Shown: positions 57,321-64,000 of the stretch, piece after piece
How positions within the stretch are numbered: position 1 is the stretch's first letter
Layout: every line of letters starts with the position of its first letter
Assembly (NCBI GenBank): GCA_949987705.1
Contig: OX465281.1
Span: 198,015,112 to 198,079,111, forward strand
From: Thereva unica
Taxonomy: Eukaryota; Arthropoda; Insecta; Diptera; Therevidae
Length of the DNA stretch: 64,000 nucleotides
Direction: 5' to 3'
Notes under the pieces: model-generated
What the model saw: only the letters and a program-made list of their open reading frames with translations
What the model was told of the DNA's origin: nothing
The model's database searches: none
Position numbers and translations under genes: made by a program

Positions 57321-57889
57321 AATATATTGACAACCAAAATGCTGATCACGATAACAAATCTTACCCTGAACGAAGCCTGTTAGAAACCTCATCTTCAATT
57401 CCTATATTAGAGAACTTTGAGCCTCCCGCGGTGTCTACCCCAGTGGTCTCACGTGAAGCCCATGCTTATAAATCAACAACTCTATCTAATTCGAATCAAA
57501 GCCTTTCTAATTCTCCCAGCTATAACACAAACATACCCATAGAGCTGTTTACTAAAGCCCCAAAAGACGATCCCGAATTCGCTACAAACCTTAACGAAAA
57601 TGCAGTATCCTCCTTACAATCTCTTACAAAATCTAATAAGGCTAAAGCTCAGAATTCTACGCCTCACCAAGAAATTATCCTCAATTTAAAGGAAAATAAA
57701 TCCTTCTTAAGCGAAATAAAATTTAATGTCCCTGAGCTCCGTGGAATTTCCACATTCCTGATTGACACTGGCTCAACCGTCAGCATCCTTAAAAACAAAG
57801 TTCTAATGAATCATAACGTAGACATTAGCGATCAAATCAGTCATCTCTTCGGGATAACTCCGGAACCCATTATTACAAGGGTATGTTAA
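57224..57889 (+). CDS. pol: Gypsy protease region of pol (-1 frame)
   Basis: The frame is open from 57224 and is read after the gag slip. It contains the aspartic protease signature LIDTGSTVSIL near 57758-57790, with catalytic D-T-G, which processes Gag-Pol. It stops at 57887-57889 because of a one-frame shift. The protease C-terminal part and RT continue in another frame from 57883, so there is a disabling indel near 57880. Confidence 0.82.
   Translation, partial: SSRGCILGKRDSSESKRHFGRSIFFTPKCQNLKYIDNQNADHDNKSYPERSLLETSSSIPILENFEPPAVSTPVVSREAHAYKSTTLSNSNQSLSNSPSYNTNIPIELFTKAPKDDPEFATNLNENAVSSLQSLTKSNKAKAQNSTPHQEIILNLKENKSFLSEIKFNVPELRGISTFLIDTGSTVSILKNKVLMNHNVDISDQISHLFGITPEPIITRVC
57245..57251 (+). 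promoter_or_regulatory. Putative -1 ribosomal frameshift site
   Basis: GGGAAAC has the X XXY YYZ pattern in the gag frame (TCG GGA AAC). It sits inside the gag/pol overlap: the pol frame opens after a TAA at 57221-57223 and gag stops at 57318-57320. A -1 slip here leads straight into the open protease frame. I did not test for a downstream pseudoknot. Confidence 0.65.
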
Positions 57890-59166
57890 AACTTCAAACT
57901 CCTAGTCTAAAAAATATTATCCATAAATTTCATATTGTTCCAGACGATTTTCCTATAGCTCAAGATGGGCTCTTAGGGCACGAATTCTTCGTCAATAATA
58001 AAGCTCACATCAATTATGAACGGTTCGTTGTATTCATCAAAAGTATAAAAGAATCAATCAAATTTACTACTAAAGCAAAGCCAATCAAAATACCGCCTCC
58101 AACAGAGAGAACGATTAAATTAGGTCCAATAACAGAACATGGAGATATATTATGCTTAGCATCCGAAATTTTTCCCCAAGTGTACTCTGCAGGAGCAATT
58201 GTTACTCCAAATCACGGAACCATAAACGTCTCGATCTTAAATGCATCGGAATCAGAAGTAGAGATAACCGATCCCGCTGTTATACCTATGGAAAGTTTGA
58301 TAAACTACGACGTCTTTCCCTTAAGATATCTTCAAGTAAACAACCGTGTAGATAAGCGTCTGAACGATCTTTGCTCTCAACTAGATCTCGAACACCTGAG
58401 CCTGGAGGAACGCAACTCCATTATAGAAATTTGTCGGGAGTATAATTCTGTATTCTATATCGATGGAGATAAACTTACCCAAACGAATGCTGTTACTCAT
58501 TCCATAAACACTAAATCCGATCAAATGCCTGTAAATACAAAACCCTACAGGCTCCCGCACTCCCAAAAAGCTGAAATTAAGAAACAATTTGATCAAATGC
58601 TAGACGACGGAATAATACGACATAGCAGCAGCCCCTGGAACTCGCCCCTTTTGGTCGTACCAAAGAAAGTCGACGCAAACGGAAATAAAAGGTGGCGAGT
58701 AGTCGTCGATTTCCGTAAACTCAATGAGGTTACGTTAGCAGATGTCTTCCCTATTCCTAACATTGAAGATATACTAAACCAACTCGGAGAATCGAGATAC
58801 TTCAGTACCCTCGATTTGGCAAATGGCTTGCATCAGATAGCCGTAACAGAGTCTGACAAGCAAAAAACCGCTTTTAGTGACTCGCATGGTCATTACGAGT
58901 TTAACAGAATGCCATTTGGACTACGCAATGCACCACCCACGTTCCAGCGACTTATGAATCAAGTGTTGACTGGTCTCAGCGGAATAAAGTGCTTCGTCTA
59001 TTTAGACGATATTGTGATTTACGGTAAGAATCTGATGGATCATAATAATAAGTTGATTGAAGTTCTACAACGGTTAAAGGATTATAATTTAAAGTTGCAA
59101 CCTAGTAAATGCAAATTTTTGTGCCGTGGCGTATTTCGAGCATGTCATTACCGATCAAGGTATTAA
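57883..59166 (+). CDS. pol: Gypsy reverse transcriptase region of pol (shifted segment)
   Basis: This 427-codon frame starts with the rest of the protease (GLLGHEFF) and a linker, then RT: KPYRLPHSQKAEI, WRVVVDFRKLNEVT, FSTLDLANGLHQI (motif A), FNRMPFGLRNAPPTFQRLMN and YLDDIVIYGK (catalytic YLDD). All RT motifs look intact. Near 59128 the frame breaks, and the correct continuation (AYFEHVITDQGIKPDP) is in the frame used by 59126-59298. The two indels flanking this segment cancel out. Confidence 0.87.
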   Translation: MLKLQTPSLKNIIHKFHIVPDDFPIAQDGLLGHEFFVNNKAHINYERFVVFIKSIKESIKFTTKAKPIKIPPPTERTIKLGPITEHGDILCLASEIFPQVYSAGAIVTPNHGTINVSILNASESEVEITDPAVIPMESLINYDVFPLRYLQVNNRVDKRLNDLCSQLDLEHLSLEERNSIIEICREYNSVFYIDGDKLTQTNAVTHSINTKSDQMPVNTKPYRLPHSQKAEIKKQFDQMLDDGIIRHSSSPWNSPLLVVPKKVDANGNKRWRVVVDFRKLNEVTLADVFPIPNIEDILNQLGESRYFSTLDLANGLHQIAVTESDKQKTAFSDSHGHYEFNRMPFGLRNAPPTFQRLMNQVLTGLSGIKCFVYLDDIVIYGKNLMDHNNKLIEVLQRLKDYNLKLQPSKCKFLCRGVFRACHYRSRY

Positions 59167-59298
59167 ACCAGATCCCGCTAAAGTATCCGCTATATGTTCA
59201 ATCTCACCACCCGTAGATAAAAAGCAAGTTAAATCATTTTTGGGACTATTAGGTTACTACCGAAAATTTATTCCAAATTTTTCCAAAATTTCCAACCC
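59126..59298 (+). CDS. pol: Gypsy RT thumb/connection (frame after second indel)
   Basis: It reads AYFEHVITDQGIKPDPAKVS and VKSFLGLLGYYRKFIPNFSK, the conserved RT thumb and connection. It is cut at ISNP by the 59299-59668 insertion, beyond which the reading resumes as INKLLKND. The same frame is used on both sides, since insertion plus duplication is 375 bp. Confidence 0.82.
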
Positions 59299-59668
59299 TG
59301 AAAAATAGATTATTTTATCTATTTATTAACTTCTCACTAACTGACTTCTCAGTGCAGCCTCACACTGAGTATAAAATAAAAGGCTCGATTCTTAATGACT
59401 GAATGAATTTAATTTATTTGTTTCTTCTTTTATATAAAAAATTATTTGCTTACACATCAAAGCTCAAGAATTGAACCTTGAACAGGCTAAGAATCAATAC
59501 TCGAAAATCAATGTGCAAGCAGGTAACAATTATTGCTGATGGTCCAATAATTGCTGATCGTAATATATTTATTTATTAACGAGCGGATGTCCACCAATGC
59601 AGGGTCACGCGCGTGCCAGAAATTTGCTGCATTTTCAGACATCGGGAAATTTGTTGTGGTTTTAGACA
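59299..59668. mobile_element. Probable solo LTR inserted in Gypsy pol
   Basis: This 370-bp insertion begins TGAAAAATAG and ends TTTTAGACA (TG...CA). It is flanked by the 5-bp duplication AACCC (59294-59298 and 59669-59673). This is the pattern of an LTR left after LTR-LTR recombination. The sequence differs from the host Gypsy LTR, so it comes from another family. Confidence 0.78.
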
Positions 59669-59673
59669 AACCC

Positions 59674-60314
59674 TATTAACAAGTTATTAAAGAATGACGT
59701 TCCTTTCTACTGGGACGCACATTGCGACGAATCCTTTAGCAGTTTAAAGAAATCCATAACGGAATTCCCAGTGCTACAATATCCCAATTTTAAAAAGAAA
59801 TTTTTCGTTACCACGGATGCGAGTAACACAGCCATAGGCGGCGCCGGCGTACTATCACAAAGAAATCAAGATGCCGAAATCGATTTACCGATTTGTTTCG
59901 CTAGCAGAATGTTAAACCAAGCCGAGAAAAATTACTCTACGATCGAGAAAGAGGCTCTTGCTGTGGTTTGGGCAGTGACTCATTTCAAACCATACCTTTA
60001 TGGTAGGAGGTTCACTGTGGTTACGGACCACAAGCCCCTACGGTGGATCTTCAACTTAAAAGACCCTACCTCGAGAATAGTGAGGTGGCGTATTAAATTA
60101 GAAGAGTACGACTTTGACGTAATTCATAAATCAGGCTCACTCAACACAAACGCAGATGCGTTATCTCGACTACCCTCCGCGCAGATAAACGTCACTACTA
60201 GATCTGAAGCTGCCCATCACCAATCACCTCAGCGCATTCATAACACAGACACTGGCAAAAGGAGTGAAGTTATCACATTAAATGATCCACACGAAATCGC
60301 CGCAATTCTTCGAG
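59674..60314 (+). CDS. pol: Gypsy RNase H region of pol
   Basis: The reading resumes after the solo LTR with FYWDAHCDESF and LKKSITEFPVLQYP. RNase H follows: FFVTTDASNTAIGGAGVLSQ, ASRMLNQAEKNYSTIEKEAL, FTVVTDHKPLRW and HKSGSLNTNADALSRL. The acidic residues expected of the Gypsy RNase H (TDAS, EKEAL, TDHK, NTNADALSR) are present. The frame then runs into the 3' LTR remnant. Integrase is missing. Confidence 0.85.
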
Positions 60315-60338
60315 ACAGCGGTCGACTCAGACGCAACA
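60315..60338 (+). repeat. Gypsy 3' LTR remnant (24 bp)
   Basis: These 24 bp equal the last 24 bp of the 5' LTR (55412-55435) and end at the GCAC duplication. A single deletion removed the integrase region, the polypurine tract and the first part of the 3' LTR. Confidence 0.82.
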
Positions 60339-60342
60339 GCAC

Positions 60343-60790
60343 AGTAGCTAAGTATGGATGTCAAGCATGCAGTATTTCCCAGAAATCCGCAGACAAGTTG
60401 GATATATTTGAGAGGAAGGTTCTCTGAAGGATATACGGCCCAATCAATGAAGGCAATGCATGGAGAATACGCTACAGTCACGAATTGTACGGCTTATACA
60501 AAGAGTGTAAACTTTCGACCCATGCCAAGCTACTACGATTACGTTGGGCCGGTCATGTCCAAACAATGGATGACTCAAGGATACCAAAAAAAGACCTGTA
60601 TATCTACTACCAGATGGAAAAGGACCAGTTGGCTAACCACGGTCAAGGTGGGAAGACAATGACGATGCAGCAAAACTGCTCAACACACGAAACTGGAGAC
60701 AAGCTACGGAGCAGAGAGACGTCTGGAGGAAGAAGCTGATGGAGGCCAAGGCTCGAATTGGGCGGTAGAGCCATCGAAGAAGAAGATAAA
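60343..60790 (+). pseudogene. RTE-like relic, right half
   Basis: It continues the 54308-55056 element as VAKYGCQACSISQKSADKLD and IFERKVL, a stop, then RIYGPINEGNAWRIRYSHEL and LRLRWAGHVQTMDDSRIPKK. It ends in GGCCAAGGCTCGAATTGGGC and an AAG-rich tail, as at 31061. The gap where YGSEAWTL would lie is altered, so the copy was decayed before or after the Gypsy insertion. Confidence 0.78.
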
Positions 60791-62009
60791 TAATGAAGAG
60801 TTACTTCTAAAGCGCTGCAAAGAACAAGCTCTTACTTGTAATGATATCGGTATCTACTCCCTAAAAGTTCCATTGTACTCCCCTTTTTCGGTCAAAATAC
60901 TCCACAGTGAACCACGAAAAGTGATGGCGCTGGCCACAATGCAGACACATCGGCACTACAAATAAAATCATCATTATCTTTTTATGAATGTTTATGTGCC
61001 AGGACACTACTATCAACATAAAATTTTATTAGGAAGCCATCAAAGGAGCGGAATTAATCGACCGTAATTTTAGCGATAAGCTGAACCAAGGTTCCTGGAA
61101 AGGTCCAGATTTACGATCCTCTGCCACTTACCTAAAAATATTAATACAAATTTACTGCTGGTGTCTGCAAATTTTTTTATCGTGCCCCCAACGCAGTAGT
61201 TTTATGCTTCCTTTGCTGTGCGAATAGTTCCTAAAAGGACACATGCTTGACTGGAGGCGAAGAAAAGGACTCGTCCCTAATGTAGTAGCGACAAAATCCT
61301 ATTCCACAAGGATTTTTTTTGTTAGTCTCAGAAAAAGGTGAAAAGTGAGTAAAGTAAAGTCGGGCCTATTATATAAGGAGTTATGGATATGGATTATAAT
61401 GAGACCATGACTAGCAGTGTGTGTGCTTGGAGCGGCTTCTTTGAATTACCTTTGGCAAGGAAATGGAACAAATCCGCTCGACATTTACTGAGAAAGCGAA
61501 ATGGGATTTTTCTTCTGAGTCTGCCAGCTTTTAAAATGGATATTTTTTGATGTTTGATGAATTCACAGCATGATAAGCATAAAGCAAAGAAATTTTCAAA
61601 TTATTTGTGCATATGTATGATTCTTAATTTAAGAAAATGTGACAATTTTTAACTTTGCAGCTTAGATGTACTGAGAAATGGGATCGATGGAAGCGTATAA
61701 AGCAATCGTCAGCCTATAAATTTCTTATTTCGATTAATGAGATAAATCCTTAAGACTTAGTCTAGAATCTGTTGGATGTAAGGAGACTGGAAAATTGGAA
61801 AAAAAAATCGTAAAGTAAAATTCATCAATAAATTTTCAGGGTGAAAATATTATTTACAGATATATGAATTTTGGTGCCATACTTATAGCCACTCCAGATA
61901 AATGTTAACCTCAGCTTTCTCGCTCGCTCGATCAAGTACTCGGCGTGATAACTGAGTTCTTGCGCGGCCAGAACCTTCCAGAATGATCTGAATATCTCAG
62001 GTTAGTAGG
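60791..62009. other. Unassigned DNA
   Basis: No gene is recognised. GATCAAGTACTCGGCGTGATAAC near 61931 resembles GATCAAGTACACGGCGTAATAAC near 53144, a dispersed repeat piece of unknown nature. Confidence 0.3.
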
Positions 62010-62765
62010 TTAGGTTAGGAATGCGGTTAGATCTTGTATTCTTTTCCGACTCAGACAACATGAATGTTGAGCCTAGCTCAATTGTCTTGCCGCCTGTCGA
62101 TAATTATCACCATCCTCTCCTTCTTAGCTATTGTTCTGCCTTTAACAATAAGCCAATCCCGGAGGAGTCAACCTTTACCTTTAACTTTAAAAAAGCCAAC
62201 CTTGAAGAACTGTCATCCAAGCTCACTTCCGTCGATTTCAATTTATTGCTCTCACCTAATGAGTTTGATGTCGATGTAGCAAGATTTTACTCCTTCCTGT
62301 ATAAAACCTTCGCATCCTGTGTACCTATTAAGCAGTTAAAGTCGTCCAGATTACCGTGGTACAACAACAAGTAGAGACGTACCAAAAACCTGAAGGATAA
62401 ACTCTGGAAAACCTACCTGAAGAGGAAAGGCACTGCGAGTTTCGAAACATTTCTCGATGAAGACAATTTTCGACATATCAATGCAATCCAAACGGCTCAA
62501 AACTTATCCCTGTCTATAACCAGAAAAGATATCTCGAAACACATAAATGAACTTCCACAAGATTTTTCGTAAGAAATTAGGCTTTCCACATTCCCTTGTG
62601 ATATGGTTCCAGTCGTACTTAGCCGACAAAACCTACTAGGTTATACTCCCCGGAGTCAAATCTAAAAACTTCGAAGCGTCCTTTGGTGTTCCGCAAGGTA
62701 GTCATCTCGGCCCTCTTCTTTTTATTTTCTCAATTAACGACATTGTTACCTGCTATTCTTCTTCC
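62010..62765 (+). pseudogene. Jockey-like endonuclease/RT relic
   Basis: The piece 62021-62374 reads LDLVFFSDSDNMNVEPS, VDNYHHPLLLSYC and LKSSRLPWYNNK, the end of the endonuclease and the connector. After stops and a large deletion, 62690-62755 reads GPLLFIFSINDIV (motif B). The element at 62774 follows immediately, in opposite orientation. Confidence 0.75.
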
Positions 62766-62773
62766 TTCTTTAT

Positions 62774-64000
62774 ACTCCTTTAATCCCTCATGGGACATAG
62801 GGCGGAAACAGTTGCCCTCCAGCGGACTCTGTTTTGCGCGACAGCTCTTAGCTCCGACCAGGATCTCCCAGTTGTTGCGGCTTCTTCTAGTAGGGTTCTC
62901 CTCCACGTTGTTCTAGGTCTTCCTACTCGACGGGAACCTTGCGGATTCCAGTCAAGGGCCTGTTTGGCTAGATTTTCGTTTTCGCGTCGCAAGGTGTGGC
63001 CAACCCAATTCCATTTCCTTCGCCTGATTTGATCGTCTATCCTTTCTTGGCCGGCACGGCGCCATAGTTCTTCGTTTGAAATTCTAACTTGCCAGCGGAT
63101 TTTTAGGATACGACGAAGGCATCTGTTGATGAAGACTTGTAGGCGCCCTGTGATGAATTGGGTGACTTTCCATGTTTCGCAACCATACAAAAGAACTGCC
63201 TTAACGTTGGAGTTGAACAGCCGCAATTTGGTGTTAGTGGAAATCACCGTTGATCTCCATATGTGGGACAGGCATGCATAAGCGCCTCGTGCTTTATTTA
63301 TTCTGGAACTGACGTCTTCTTCTGCCCCGCCATTTTCGGTAATAATGCTACCGAGATAGCAGAATTTATTTACCAGTTCCACGTCACGGTTATTCAGCGC
63401 TGTTCGTTCGTTGGTGTTTGCATTTATCCGCATTTCTTTAGTTTTAGTCGGATTTAGCCTTAAGCCTGCTGGACTACTTTCTGTTGCTAAATTGTTTAAC
63501 ATGTTTTTGAGGTCCTGGTGTCTGTGGGCCAGCAAACAGATATCATCGGCGTAGTCGAGATCCTTAAGGCGGTCTAACAAACCCCATTGTATGCCGCCTG
63601 TTCTACTATCTAGAGCGCCGACAAGGATGTCATTTATTACTATAAGAAATAGTAAAGGCGAGAGTAGGCATCCTTGTCGTACTCCTGAGCTCACCTCGAA
63701 GCTGTCGGATAATTTTCCATTATGGAGAACTCTGCATTTGGAATTGTTATATAGGGCTTTTATCAATTCTATTATTTTATCAGGCAGTCCACGTCGCCGT
63801 AGTGCCTGCCATATAAAGCTCCTATTGACCGAGTCGAACGCTTTCTCATAATCTACGAAAGCAAGGTAAAGGGGGGATCGGAATTCAGTAGACTGCTCCA
63901 CTATTATTCGTAAGGTGTTGATATGATCAATACATGAGCGGCCCTTCCTGAATCCGGCCTGCTGCCTCCTAAGCGTTCGGTCTACTGCCTCACTTATCCT
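62774..64000 (-). mobile_element. Non-LTR retrotransposon, 3' part, running off the right edge
   Basis: The 3' end (GAGGGATTAAAGGAGTATAA on the minus strand) abuts the Jockey-like relic near 62770. The RT frame is open to the window edge. The same family is found as relics at 48490-49400 and 50935-51175. Confidence 0.82.
62780..64000 (-). CDS. Reverse transcriptase ORF, incomplete at the window edge
   Basis: It is open from the right edge through at least 400 codons to a TAA at about 62780. It reads RQQAGFRKGRSCIDHINTLR, LAFVDYEKAFDSVNR (motif A), SGVRQGCLLSPLLFLIVIND (motif B), DYADDICLLAHRHQDL (catalytic YADD), FCYLGSIITENGG and a C-terminal RRKWNWVGHTLRRENENL with GSRRVGRPRTTWRR. All catalytic residues are intact and there is no stop, so this may be a recent copy. 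The clade is uncertain: the C-terminus is like RTE-type and related elements. Confidence 0.85.
   Translation of the reverse strand, partial: RISEAVDRTLRRQQAGFRKGRSCIDHINTLRIIVEQSTEFRSPLYLAFVDYEKAFDSVNRSFIWQALRRRGLPDKIIELIKALYNNSKCRVLHNGKLSDSFEVSSGVRQGCLLSPLLFLIVINDILVGALDSRTGGIQWGLLDRLKDLDYADDICLLAHRHQDLKNMLNNLATESSPAGLRLNPTKTKEMRINANTNERTALNNRDVELVNKFCYLGSIITENGGAEEDVSSRINKARGAYACLSHIWRSTVISTNTKLRLFNSNVKAVLLYGCETWKVTQFITGRLQVFINRCLRRILKIRWQVRISNEELWRRAGQERIDDQIRRRKWNWVGHTLRRENENLAKQALDWNPQGSRRVGRPRTTWRRTLLEEAATTGRSWSELRAVAQNRVRWRATVSALCPMRD

Larger units (their letters stand above)
55057..60338 (+). mobile_element. Ty3/Gypsy LTR retrotransposon, defective
   Basis: The element starts TGTTGTGAAAT and ends GACGCAACA. 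It is flanked by the 4-bp duplication GCAC (55053-55056 and 60339-60342). Joining the outer sequence across one GCAC restores the RTE reading at IIGTVAKYG, which confirms the ends. Order: LTR, primer site, gag, protease, RT, RNase H. There is no integrase and no env. Two indels, an inserted probable solo LTR and a 3' deletion make it non-functional. Confidence 0.9.

Overview
The window is insect nuclear DNA, most likely from a dipteran with a repeat-swollen genome. Only one host gene can be recognised. It is on the minus strand: a type I (calcium-responsive) diacylglycerol kinase, the orthologue of Drosophila Dgk. Eleven exons run from 52154 down to 17333. They encode, without an in-frame stop, 688 codons: an EF-hand, two C1 domains, the GGDGT catalytic domain, an acidic linker and the accessory domain. 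Every internal junction has AG/GT borders and consistent phase. The 5' exons (first EF-hand and recoverin-like region) and the last coding exon were not found and probably lie outside the window.

Everything else is intronic, flanking or transposon DNA. Region 1-17.3 kb (downstream of the last exon seen) has two 1590-bp Helentron-like elements in inverted orientation. One sits inside a foldback transposon whose second copy, 0.4 kb away, preserves the empty site. It also has several MITEs, a decayed non-LTR element and a tRNA-headed SINE-like repeat. Region 18.1-35.6 kb is one 17.5-kb intron. It holds a nested stack (TA-flanked element containing a MITE and a 3.85-kb hAT with two tandem arrays), a 3.4-kb long-TIR transposon split by a 5'-truncated RTE-like element, a TA-flanked MITE and an RTE-like relic. 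Region 37.0-46.3 kb (second large intron) is stacked non-LTR relics of both orientations plus a 1.1-kb hAT element. Region 46.5-51.8 kb (third large intron) contains a second SINE-like copy, a Helitron helicase relic and more reverse transcriptase relics.

Region 52.2-64 kb, upstream of the first exon seen, has a GGCGG-rich tandem array, RT relics and a Ty3/Gypsy element (55057-60338). The Gypsy element has a 5' LTR, a tRNA-Leu-type primer site, gag with two zinc knuckles, a canonical -1 slippery heptamer at the gag-pol overlap, protease, RT and RNase H. Its integrase and nearly all of the 3' LTR are deleted, a probable solo LTR sits in pol, and the element itself sits in an RTE-like relic. 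A second non-LTR RT ORF (minus) runs off the right edge.

No CRISPR, bacterial-type operon or new defence-like system is present. The most interesting content is the sequence-level reconstruction of transposon nesting, the Helentron pair with its empty site, the foldback family with 7-bp duplications, and the hAT carrying two arrays. Family names rest on motif recognition, not on searches.
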